A DNA stretch of 64,000 nt, taken from positions 1,240,001 to 1,304,000 of the forward strand of contig JADJPU010000001.1 in NCBI GenBank assembly GCA_016713115.1. The letters are read 5' to 3'. The notes under the pieces were generated by a model. That model ran no database searches. It saw nothing but the letters and a program-made list of their open reading frames with translations, and was not told the DNA's origin. Source of the DNA: Cellvibrionales bacterium (GTDB lineage Bacteria; Pseudomonadota; Gammaproteobacteria; Pseudomonadales; UBA7239). Positions 24,743 through 32,262 of the stretch are shown one piece after another. Every line of letters begins with the position of its first letter. Position 1 is the first letter of the stretch. Position numbers and translations under genes: made by a program.

Positions 24743-26044
24743 ATGCCCGCCAGCAAAAAACCTGCCGCCCTATCGACGACTAAAAAAAATGCGTTCTACG
24801 CGCAATCGGGTGGTGTGACAGCGGTGATCAATGCGTCAGCGGCGGGTGTGATAGAAACCTGTCGTGCGCACAGCGACAAAATTGGCAAAGTGTATGCCGG
24901 TGCCAACGGTATCATTGGCGCGCTGCGCGAGGAATTGATCGACACCAGTAAAGAGAGTGCGGCAACGATTCACGCCTTGAAGCACACACCATCGGGTGCA
25001 TTCGGTTCTTGTCGCTACAAATTAAAAGGCTTCGATCAACACCGCGCAGAATATGAGCGTTTGATCGAAGTATTCCAAGCGCACAACATCGGCTATTTTT
25101 TCTATAACGGTGGTGGCGATTCTGCCGATACCTGCTTAAAAATTTCGCAGCTATCCGAAACCATGGGCTATCCGCTACAAGCGATCCATGTGCCGAAAAC
25201 AGTGGATAACGATTTGCCGATTACCGACAACAGCCCAGGTTTTGGTTCCGTCGCAAAATATGTGGCGGTATCCACCAAAGAAGCCGCGCTAGATGTCGCT
25301 TCCATGTGTGAAACTTCCACTAAAGTTTTCATTCTGGAAGTGATGGGCAGACACGCTGGCTGGATTGCTGCTGCCGGTGGTTTGGCGGCCGAACAAGAAG
25401 GCGATGCGCCGCACATTATTTTGTTTCCAGAAATCGCTTTTGATAAAGCCAAGTTTCTCAAGCGCGTGAAAGACACGGTGCAAAAAAATGGCTACTGCGT
25501 AGTGGTGGCCAGCGAAGGCGCGCAATACAAAGATGGCACCTTTTTGGCGGATGCCGGTTCGGTGGATGCCTTCGGTCACAAACAGTTGGGCGGTGTTGCG
25601 CCAACACTGGCGCAAATGGTGAAAGATGAATTGGGTTACAAATATCACTGGGCGCTGGCCGATTATTTGCAGCGTGCGGCGCGCCATATCGCTTCAAAAA
25701 CCGATGTGGAGCAAGCCTACGCCGTGGGCAAAGCGGCAGTAGAAATGGCGTTGAAAGGAAAAAATGCCGTGATGCCAGCCATCACGCGTGGCACGGGCAA
25801 AAAATACAGTTGGACGATTACAGAAGCGCCACTGGCGAAAGTAGCCAATGTGGAGAAAAAAATGCCGCGTGCTTTCATCAGTAAAGATGGTTTTGGCATT
25901 ACACAAGCCTGCCGCGATTATTTGGAGCCGTTAATTCAAGGCGAAGATTATCCACCGTATAAAAACGGCGTGCCGCAATACGCGCGCTTGAAAAAAGTGA
26001 TGGTGGCTAAGAAGTTAAAGCATGATTTTAAGATAGGAAAGTGA
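24743..26044 (+). CDS. pfp: 6-phosphofructokinase, pyrophosphate-dependent type
   Basis: A 433-residue phosphofructokinase. Two specificity sites point to PPi rather than ATP: the phosphoryl-donor loop reads GGGDS, with Asp where ATP enzymes have Gly, and the catalytic loop is PKTVDND, with Lys replacing the Gly of ATP enzymes. Substrate features include MGRHAGWIAAAGGLAAEQ. It interconverts fructose-6-phosphate and fructose-1,6-bisphosphate reversibly in the cytoplasm. ATG 24743 has AAGGA at 24731-24735; a long upstream extension to 24587 is not family-like. The next gene follows after four bases. Confidence 0.92.
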   Translation: MPASKKPAALSTTKKNAFYAQSGGVTAVINASAAGVIETCRAHSDKIGKVYAGANGIIGALREELIDTSKESAATIHALKHTPSGAFGSCRYKLKGFDQHRAEYERLIEVFQAHNIGYFFYNGGGDSADTCLKISQLSETMGYPLQAIHVPKTVDNDLPITDNSPGFGSVAKYVAVSTKEAALDVASMCETSTKVFILEVMGRHAGWIAAAGGLAAEQEGDAPHIILFPEIAFDKAKFLKRVKDTVQKNGYCVVVASEGAQYKDGTFLADAGSVDAFGHKQLGGVAPTLAQMVKDELGYKYHWALADYLQRAARHIASKTDVEQAYAVGKAAVEMALKGKNAVMPAITRGTGKKYSWTITEAPLAKVANVEKKMPRAFISKDGFGITQACRDYLEPLIQGEDYPPYKNGVPQYARLKKVMVAKKLKHDFKIGK

Positions 26045-26048
26045 GCAC

Positions 26049-26327
26049 ATGGCATCGATCAAAATTAGCCATGCACACAAATTATCGGAGCGTGAGACGC
26101 GCGCCGTGCTGGATACTTTAATTGCAAAGCTGCACGATGAATATCAAATTACCAGCGTGTGGCACGGCAGCCATATTGAGTTTCACCGCAGCGGCGCGAG
26201 TGGTAAGTTAATGATGCATCCACACAAAGTGGATATAGAAATTAAACTCGGCATGATGCTGGGGATGTTCGAGAAAAAAATCTGCAGCGCCATTACCGAG
26301 TTCTGTGAAGAAAAGCTGCCGCAGTGA
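26049..26327 (+). CDS. Polyhydroxyalkanoic acid system family protein
   Basis: A 92-residue cytoplasmic protein of the PHA-system family (TIGR02610). It has the N-terminal IKISHAHKLSERETRAVLD helix and a beta-rich middle ending with DIEIKLGMMLGMFEKKI. These small proteins occur near PHA granule genes in some Proteobacteria but their role is undefined, and no PHA synthase lies in this window. The gene starts four bases after the phosphofructokinase stop and is probably translated from the same mRNA. Confidence 0.88.
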   Translation: MASIKISHAHKLSERETRAVLDTLIAKLHDEYQITSVWHGSHIEFHRSGASGKLMMHPHKVDIEIKLGMMLGMFEKKICSAITEFCEEKLPQ

Positions 26328-26347
26328 CGCGGCAGGAAGTTTCTTGC

Positions 26348-28261
26348 TTACAGCTCCGGTGTGTAAACAATTGAGGCCATGTAACCAAAGCCTTCAGTGT
26401 TGTAGCGATCATTGATGCGGTATTGGTTGTCGAACAAATTGGTGAGTTTGAGCTGCAGCTTTACTTCTTTCGTTAGGTTATAGGCTGCGCGTACATTCAC
26501 CAGATTATTGCCACCTTCAACATTCGTGTTGCTGCGATCGGTGTAGCGTTTCGATTGCGCAACAAACTCCGTGCCGAATTCATAAGCACCAAAGTTGCGG
26601 CTGATGTCGAGGTTCATTGTGTGGCGCGGGCGGTTGATCAAGAAGTTGTTGTGATCTACGCCCTTGCCATCGTAACGCGCGTCGATGTAGCTGGTATTGA
26701 ATGCAATATTCCATTCTTGAATGGATGTATTCAGCGCAAATTCCACGCCCTGAATTTCCGCTTTGTCGACATTGCTCGGTGTATAAAACCAAGAACCCGG
26801 TGGCATTTCTGCCCATTCGATCAAGTCGGTGATATTGTTTTCAAACACATTGAGTTCCCACGAGCCAAATGCCGGCGTGCCTTTTAAGCCGATTTCATAG
26901 TTGGTGGATTTTTCCGGTTTCAAATTGGGGTTGCCGGCAGACCACGGCGTGATCGGCCAGAACAAATCGTTGAAAGTTGGCGCTTTGAAAGCGGTGCCGT
27001 AAGAGGCGATTACGCGTAAATCATCGTGCAGAGCATAACCGTAGCTGACATTGCCGGTGGCGTTGTTGTTGTACTGCTCGTTGTCGTCATTGCGCAAGCC
27101 GAGTACCAATTGGTGCTTGCCGACATCCATTTGCTCTTGCACAAAAGTCCCGAGATTGTCGCGCTCTTTTACCGGCTTGCCGGTGGCATCGGTAAAGGGT
27201 GAAGTGCTATTCACTTCGTCGTTGTAGTAGTCCACGCCACCGGTCAACACATGGCTAACGGCACCTGTTTTAAAAGTGAAATCATTTTGCCAACTGGCCG
27301 ATTCACGGCGCGTGTTGAATTTACTGAAAGTGCGACGATCGAGATCGTCAAAATCTTCAGAGGTGTTTCGTGTTTCACCCAGCTGCACGGTGCTTTTCCA
27401 TAAATCGCTGATAACGGGTTGTTCCCATTTGAAGCTGGTGGTTTCTAAACCGGAGCGCGAGTAGGGGCGTGTGTTGGGTAAAAAACCGTTGTCGTATTCG
27501 TTTTCGCTGTTGGATTTGTAATGTGACAGTGAAATATCGGCACCGTTATCAAAGCGATAACCGACAGAAGCACTGGTGCTCGTGTTGCGATAGGCGTCGT
27601 TATCAAAGTTGGTGCCGTTGTCGTCAATCAGTGCATCGATGCCATCGGTATCGTAGTGCGAGCTAGAAAAACTGCCGCGAAAACCATCTTGTGCGCCGTT
27701 CACACTGATCGTAGTTTGTTGTGTGCCGTGATTGCCAAAACCGTAAGAAATTTTAGGATGCAGACCGGCTTCACCGCCCTGTTTGGTGAAAATTTGAATC
27801 ACGCCGCCGATGGCGTCGGCACCGTACAGGCTAGAGCGCGGACCGCGCACAACTTCAATGCGCTCGATTTGATTGACATCGAGTGATTCCAGTGGCGATG
27901 AGCCGAGTGTGGCGCTGTTGATGCGTTGGCCGTCGATCAAAAACAGTGTGTGGCTGCTGTTCGTGCCGCGCAAGAACACACTGGCGACAGAACCTGCGCC
28001 GCCGTTGGTATTGATGCTGGCGCCTGGGATGCGCTGCAACAATTCCGTGACACTAGTAGCTTGAAGTTGTTCGCTGTCTTCTTTGGTATACACCGTGGCG
28101 GGCGCGAGTGTTTTTGCTACGGTTTCTTCAGTGCGCGTGGCGGTAACTAGTACCGTTTCCAGTGTGCTATTTGCGTTCGCTTCATCCGCTAATGCGTGTG
28201 GCGCCAGTGCGGTAAGCAGAGCCAAAGGGAGTGCGCTTTTTAGTGTGATGGGATGTTTCAT
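26348..28261 (-). CDS. btuB: TonB-dependent vitamin B12 outer-membrane receptor
   Basis: A 637-residue receptor. A signal peptide (residues 1-25, ending ALADE) is followed by a TonB box region (LETVLVTATRTEETVA) and a plug domain (IPGASINTNGGAGSVASVFL, RGPRSSLYGADAIGGVIQIF). A 22-stranded barrel ends in a hydrophobic strand (FGYMASIVYTPEL). It imports cobalamin using TonB energy. ATG 28261 gives a proper signal peptide; the extension to 28327 does not. Immediately upstream on the same strand is a cobalamin riboswitch, which supports the substrate assignment. Confidence 0.95.
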   Translation of the reverse strand: MKHPITLKSALPLALLTALAPHALADEANANSTLETVLVTATRTEETVAKTLAPATVYTKEDSEQLQATSVTELLQRIPGASINTNGGAGSVASVFLRGTNSSHTLFLIDGQRINSATLGSSPLESLDVNQIERIEVVRGPRSSLYGADAIGGVIQIFTKQGGEAGLHPKISYGFGNHGTQQTTISVNGAQDGFRGSFSSSHYDTDGIDALIDDNGTNFDNDAYRNTSTSASVGYRFDNGADISLSHYKSNSENEYDNGFLPNTRPYSRSGLETTSFKWEQPVISDLWKSTVQLGETRNTSEDFDDLDRRTFSKFNTRRESASWQNDFTFKTGAVSHVLTGGVDYYNDEVNSTSPFTDATGKPVKERDNLGTFVQEQMDVGKHQLVLGLRNDDNEQYNNNATGNVSYGYALHDDLRVIASYGTAFKAPTFNDLFWPITPWSAGNPNLKPEKSTNYEIGLKGTPAFGSWELNVFENNITDLIEWAEMPPGSWFYTPSNVDKAEIQGVEFALNTSIQEWNIAFNTSYIDARYDGKGVDHNNFLINRPRHTMNLDISRNFGAYEFGTEFVAQSKRYTDRSNTNVEGGNNLVNVRAAYNLTKEVKLQLKLTNLFDNQYRINDRYNTEGFGYMASIVYTPEL

Positions 28262-28385
28262 GTAGACCTCAATGCATTGTGAATGGGGAAATGCGATTGA
28301 GGAGGGACACGGCAACAGATGCGACATCCGTACGCACCAGCTGGATGAAGCCCTCCGCTCATCGTAGCTAACGGGAATTTGATTC

Positions 28386-28585
28386 CCTGGTGTTGCAGGC
28401 CGGTCTCCGGGCTCACAGGCGATTGAAGGTCAATCGAATCAGCGCCTTCCCATGCAGAGCACAGTGGCGTATTGCTGACTTCTACCTGTTTACCGTTGCG
28501 GGGGCAGCGTTGGGATGATCGCAAGCGATGGCACCAACTTCCCATTTCACCAGAGATCAGAAAGATCGCCGGAACCTGTAACAGC
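28386..28585 (-). ncRNA. Cobalamin riboswitch upstream of btuB
   Basis: On the minus strand the conserved cobalamin-riboswitch blocks occur in order: GGTGAAATGGGAAG near the 5' end, GCTGCCCCCGCAACGG (complement of 28493-28508), CCACTG, GGGAAGG, GTGAGCCCGGAGACCGGCC (complement of 28398-28416), and GCCTGCAACACC at the 3' end. Boundaries are approximate. It probably represses btuB when adenosylcobalamin is abundant. This aptamer fills most of the 366-base gap between btuB and vapC. Confidence 0.95.
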
Positions 28586-28627
28586 GCGCGCACTGTAGCG
28601 GGAATGGGGGGGAGGGGCAAGAAGGTT

Positions 28628-29008
28628 TCAGTGTTTCGCAGGGCTGTATGCCACACCAAAGCGTTGCGCTAGTTGGTGTAAGCGCTTGTCCAAGGTCCAT
28701 AACTGTGTGTTGGGTGTGATTAGCGCTGAAGTCAGCAGTAATAAATCAATTAGGCCGCAGCCCAAACCAAACAGACATTCACGCTCGATGAAACCCAGTG
28801 TTTCCGGCAGCGTTGCCTGCTGCGTGGATTGCAGATTGTGCAGATCGCTCAGTGTTTGCGCGCGATTAGGTGGTGTACAGCAAGCAAGCTCCCCGATGAT
28901 GAGCGGGTGCATTGCCACCCCGTCGAGTATTAGCAAATCGATCAAGGGTTTGTTGCTCTGGCGGAAGTGATCCACCCATACCGAGGTGTCAACCAATACG
29001 CGGCTCAT
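28628..29008 (-). CDS. vapC: VapC-type PIN-domain toxin ribonuclease
   Basis: A 126-residue PIN-domain protein. Acidic residues expected at the Mg-binding site are seen in VDTSVWVDHFR at the N-terminus, the Glu in LIIGELACC, and Asp in DLLLLTSAL and TLDKRLHQLA. VapC toxins cleave tRNA or rRNA and are held by the VapB antitoxin. The start overlaps the vapB stop by four bases. It lies just upstream of the btuB riboswitch on the same strand, so read-through into btuB is possible. Confidence 0.92.
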   Translation of the reverse strand: MSRVLVDTSVWVDHFRQSNKPLIDLLILDGVAMHPLIIGELACCTPPNRAQTLSDLHNLQSTQQATLPETLGFIERECLFGLGCGLIDLLLLTSALITPNTQLWTLDKRLHQLAQRFGVAYSPAKH

Positions 29009-29205
29009 GGTGGCGGCGTGCGTTCGCGCGGGATGTCCTGCATCTCAGGCGCAGCAGCGCCGAGGCTTGCCAAACGCTTGGCAGATTGCACGCGCACATA
29101 CACTTTGATGGCCTCGCGGATGAGATCGGCTTTATCCATAGAAGGGTCAGCTACATCGATGGCTTTTTTGTACAAAGCGTCGTCTATTGTCACTGTGGTT
29201 CTCAT
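29005..29205 (-). CDS. vapB: VapB-type antitoxin
   Basis: A 66-residue antitoxin opening MRTTVTIDDALYKKAIDVAD, the usual ribbon-helix-helix-like VapB start. A helix follows (DLIREAIKVYVRVQSAKRLA), then a flexible Pro/Arg-rich tail that would occupy the toxin active site. It lies upstream of and overlaps vapC, the normal order. An AT-rich inverted repeat and a promoter-like stretch precede it, consistent with autoregulation by the VapBC complex. Confidence 0.92.
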   Translation of the reverse strand: MRTTVTIDDALYKKAIDVADPSMDKADLIREAIKVYVRVQSAKRLASLGAAAPEMQDIPRERTPPP

Positions 29206-29222
29206 TGGCTACCTCGTGTCTG

Positions 29223-29258
29223 CATCATATCTGATGTCAATATGTATCAAATATGATG
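29223..29258 (-). promoter_or_regulatory. vapBC promoter and inverted-repeat operator (candidate)
   Basis: CATCATAT at 29223-29230 and ATATGATG at 29251-29258 are inverted arms. On the minus strand, a -35-like TTGATA (complement of 29245-29250) and a -10-like TATGAT (complement of 29224-29229), spaced 15 bases, lie within it. It overlaps the end of the cobC gene and is AT-rich compared with its surroundings. Confidence 0.5.
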
Positions 29259-30245
29259 ATTTATCAAGGCGCGCTTCAGAGCACTGGTCAACCTCTCCCA
29301 CTCAGCTTCCTCAGCAGGTAAGCCCAAACGCAAACTGGCGGGCGCAGCGTACAAACGGGTGAGGATGCCTTGTGTGGCCAGATGGTGATGGATAGCGGCA
29401 GCAGTGGGCGTTTGTATCCATTGAAACAGGGCGCAGCCACCCGTCGGAGCAAGACCGTTTTCGGTAAGCAACTGCGCTAAGCGCGCGGATTGCTGCGGCA
29501 GCATTTCGCGCTGCTGTTGTTGCCATGTGCTGTCGCTCAGGGCGCGCTGCGCGGCGATGCGCGAAGGATGGCTGATGGGCCACGGTCCCAAGGTTTCGCG
29601 CAAGTTGGCGAGTAGATTTTTTTCGGCAAATACAAAACCGACGCGTGCGCCCGCCAAACCAAAAAACTTGCCGAGAGAGCGCAGGATAATCAAGCCAGTT
29701 TGTTGGGCTTCTTGAACGAGACTGTGTTGCGGGTCGCAGTCGATAAACGCTTCATCAACAATCAGCCAGCCTTTATTCGTTGTAAGTTGCGCGTGCCATT
29801 GCCGCAATTGTGCGCGCGAAAAAATGGCACTGGTTGGGTTGTTGGGATTCACCAATAGCAACACATCCAGCTGCGAAATATGCTGATCAATTTCTTGTTC
29901 ATCCAGCGCGATCAGTGTGTGACCGGCGCGCCGCCACGCATGCGCGTGTTCGTTGTAGGTGGTTTGTAAAATGCCGACGCGCAGCGGTGCAGAAAACAAA
30001 AACGGCAGCGTTTGAATCGCCGCTTGCGAGCCGGCAACAGGTAATAATTGTTCGTTGCCGTAATAGCGTGCAGCGATAGTAATTAAGGCATCGTCATCCT
30101 CCGGCAGGCGTTGCCAAGTGGAGTAATGAATTTTTCCTACGGGATAGGGCGTTGGATTGAGTGCGGCAGACAAATCCAGCCAATCCTCCAAGGGAATATG
30201 GTATTGCTGAACTGCTGCGCGCAGTTTGCCGCCGTGTTCAAGCAT
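29247..30245 (-). CDS. cobC: L-threonine-O-3-phosphate decarboxylase (CobC/CobD aminotransferase-fold)
   Basis: A 332-residue PLP enzyme of the aminotransferase I/II fold. It starts LEHGGKLRAAVQQYHIP, typical of CobC, and keeps DLSAALNPTPYP, LVNPNNPTSAIFSRAQL, VDEAFIDCDP and the PLP lysine in RSLGKFFGLAGARVGF. It makes (R)-1-amino-2-propanol phosphate for the nucleotide-loop linker. It overlaps cobD by eight bases and is the last gene of the cobalamin operon. It is called cobD in Salmonella naming. Confidence 0.93.
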   Translation of the reverse strand: MLEHGGKLRAAVQQYHIPLEDWLDLSAALNPTPYPVGKIHYSTWQRLPEDDDALITIAARYYGNEQLLPVAGSQAAIQTLPFLFSAPLRVGILQTTYNEHAHAWRRAGHTLIALDEQEIDQHISQLDVLLLVNPNNPTSAIFSRAQLRQWHAQLTTNKGWLIVDEAFIDCDPQHSLVQEAQQTGLIILRSLGKFFGLAGARVGFVFAEKNLLANLRETLGPWPISHPSRIAAQRALSDSTWQQQQREMLPQQSARLAQLLTENGLAPTGGCALFQWIQTPTAAAIHHHLATQGILTRLYAAPASLRLGLPAEEAEWERLTSALKRALINHHI

Positions 30246-31161
30246 AAAGCGAATAAAAAATAGCGTAGAGAAAAACCCACAGCCATGCGCTGTGTCGCAC
30301 CAGGCGCAAAGCGCGTTCTATATCGAAAGCTGTCGGAGTTTTTCCTTCACCCATGAGGATTTTTTCTTTGGCGATGCCGTGATAAACCGCCGCGCCGCCG
30401 AGGGTGATTTGCAGTGCGCCGGCACCGGCTGTCATCACCACGCCGCCGTTAGGGCTTGCGCAGTGCCGTGCTTGCGCACGCCAGCAATGCCATGCGCGCT
30501 GCGTGTTGCCGAGCAGAGAAAAAGTGGCAGCGGTGAGGCGCGCAGGCAACCAATTCAATACATCATCAAACTTGGCGGCAAAGCGTCCAAAGTGCAAATA
30601 GTGTTCAGTTTTGTAGCCCCACATCGCGTCCAGCGTATTGGCTGCACGCAACAACACCGCACCGGGTGCGCCGAAAATAAAAAACCAAAACAAGGTGGCA
30701 AATACCGCGTCATTGCCGTTTTCTAATACGGATTCGATAGTCGCGCGCGTGATTTGTGTTTCGTTCATGGTTTGCGTGTCGCGGCTGACGATCATCGCCA
30801 CCGCCTGCCGAGCTGCGGTGAGATCACCTGCAAATAAAGATGTGGCCACGGCGCGCGCGTGTTCGTGCAGACTTTGCAAACCCAAGCAACCGTACAGGAT
30901 GACGACAGAAAAAATACCGCCGACCACCGGCAGCGCGCTGAGCATCCATGCCGCCAGTGTTACAGGAATCATCAAAACCATCACCGCTATAAAACCGCGC
31001 CACTGGCGTTTAACAAATGAACATTCGCCGTTGCCGTAAAAAAAATGTTCTGCGCGTGTGGCGCACTGACCAAATGCAGCCAGCGGATGCCAGCGTTTAG
31101 GTTCACCTAAAACTTTATCGAGCAGTAAGGCCAGCAGTGGCGCAAAAAAACTTAACGCCAT
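30238..31161 (-). CDS. cobD: Adenosylcobinamide-phosphate synthase
   Basis: A 307-residue membrane protein of the CbiB/CobD family with several hydrophobic segments. Landmarks are LLDKVLGEPKRWHPLAAFG at the N-terminus, ESVLENGNDAVFATLFWFF, RAANTLDAMWGYKTEHYLHF and GGVVMTAGAGALQITLGGAA. It attaches aminopropanol or its phosphate to adenosylcobyric acid. The ATG at 31161 overlaps the end of cobA by ten bases. It is cbiB in Salmonella naming. Confidence 0.95.
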   Translation of the reverse strand: MALSFFAPLLALLLDKVLGEPKRWHPLAAFGQCATRAEHFFYGNGECSFVKRQWRGFIAVMVLMIPVTLAAWMLSALPVVGGIFSVVILYGCLGLQSLHEHARAVATSLFAGDLTAARQAVAMIVSRDTQTMNETQITRATIESVLENGNDAVFATLFWFFIFGAPGAVLLRAANTLDAMWGYKTEHYLHFGRFAAKFDDVLNWLPARLTAATFSLLGNTQRAWHCWRAQARHCASPNGGVVMTAGAGALQITLGGAAVYHGIAKEKILMGEGKTPTAFDIERALRLVRHSAWLWVFLYAIFYSLYA

Positions 31162-31904
31162 TTCAGTTTGTCGTGCAGTTTGACTACATCACCGATGATG
31201 GTGAGCGTAGGCGCAGTGACTTGCTCTGCGTGCACGCGCTCGTTGATGGTGGCGAGCGTGGCAATCACCACGCGCTGCTGGGGCGTGGTGCCTTTTTCGA
31301 TCAGCGCGACCGGTGTTTGTGGATCGCGCCCGTGTTGTATCAACTGCTCGCAAATCGCTTGCAAGCCGACCAAGCCCATATAAAAAACTAGCGTTTGCGT
31401 GGGATCCATCAATTCGGGCCAGCGCAAATTCACTTCATCATTTTTTAAATGGCCGGTGATAAAACGCACCGATTGCGCGTAATCGCGGTGCGTGAGCGGA
31501 ATGCCGGCGTAAGCCGAACAACCGCTGGCAGCGGTAATACCTGGCACCACTTCAAATGGAATATTGGCTGCGGCGAGTTCTTCAATTTCTTCACCGCCGC
31601 GACCGAAAATAAATGGGTCGCCACCTTTCAAGCGCAACACCTTGTGACCGGCGCGCGCTTCATCCACCAACAGTTGATTGATATTGTCTTGTGGCACCGC
31701 GTGTTCGCTGCGCGCTTTGCCGACATAAATTTTGCGCAAAGATTCCGGCATCAGCGCCATGATCGCCGGCGAAACGAGGCGATCGTAAATCACTACATCG
31801 CAAGTTTGCAGCAAGCGCAGCGCTTTAACCGTCAGCAAATCTGGGTCGCCGGGGCCTGCGCCGACTAACCAAACTTTGCCGAGAGAGGAGTGTATTTCGT
31901 TCAT
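31152..31904 (-). CDS. cobA: Uroporphyrinogen-III C-methyltransferase (SUMT)
   Basis: A 250-residue SAM-dependent tetrapyrrole methylase. Motifs are VWLVGAGPGDPDLLTVKALR, GGDPFIFGRGGEE, VVPGITAASGCSAYAGIPLT and FYMGLVGLQ. It makes precorrin-2 from uroporphyrinogen III. It is a stand-alone SUMT without the CysG oxidase/ferrochelatase domain. ATG 31904 overlaps the ferredoxin gene by four bases; the longer ORF extension lies within that gene and is rejected. Confidence 0.95.
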   Translation of the reverse strand: MNEIHSSLGKVWLVGAGPGDPDLLTVKALRLLQTCDVVIYDRLVSPAIMALMPESLRKIYVGKARSEHAVPQDNINQLLVDEARAGHKVLRLKGGDPFIFGRGGEEIEELAAANIPFEVVPGITAASGCSAYAGIPLTHRDYAQSVRFITGHLKNDEVNLRWPELMDPTQTLVFYMGLVGLQAICEQLIQHGRDPQTPVALIEKGTTPQQRVVIATLATINERVHAEQVTAPTLTIIGDVVKLHDKLKWR

Positions 31905-32248
31905 GTATCGCAACCGGAGCGGTGATAAATCAGTTCTTCGACAGGTGTGCCGCCAACAAAATGTTCGCGAATAATGCGATCCATATTGGCGTCGGTGACA
32001 TTGTAGTACCACACGCCGTCTGGCTGCACGGCCATTAGCGGGCCGCCTTTGCAAGTGGCGAAACAGGAAGCGCGCGTGCGTTTAACGCGCAAAGCACCTT
32101 TGTCGATGCCAGCGGCTTTGAATTTTTCGCCGAGGCTGTCGAACAGTGTTTGCGATTCGCCTTGCGTACAGCGCGGCCCAGTGCAAACCACTATGTGCCG
32201 GTGGTAGGCGCTCATCGATGGTTTTTCGCTGGCTATCAATTCACTCAT
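31901..32248 (-). CDS. Thioredoxin-like [2Fe-2S] ferredoxin in the cobalamin operon
   Basis: A 115-residue protein with the thioredoxin-fold [2Fe-2S] ferredoxin pattern. Cysteines are in VVCTGPRCTQ (residues about 21-27) and in RASCFATCKGGPL (about 62-66), then VWYYNVT and a C-terminal helix. This family occurs in B12 operons, and a role as electron donor to a corrin or cobalt reductase step is a reasonable inference, but the partner is unknown. It lies between cobJ and cobA with a four-base overlap to cobA. Confidence 0.88.
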   Translation of the reverse strand: MSELIASEKPSMSAYHRHIVVCTGPRCTQGESQTLFDSLGEKFKAAGIDKGALRVKRTRASCFATCKGGPLMAVQPDGVWYYNVTDANMDRIIREHFVGGTPVEELIYHRSGCDT

Positions 32249-32262
32249 AAAATCCGCTCGGT

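Noticed and set aside
28258..28659. Minus-strand open frame of 133 codons between btuB and vapC
   Set aside because: It coincides with the cobalamin riboswitch and has no protein-like composition.
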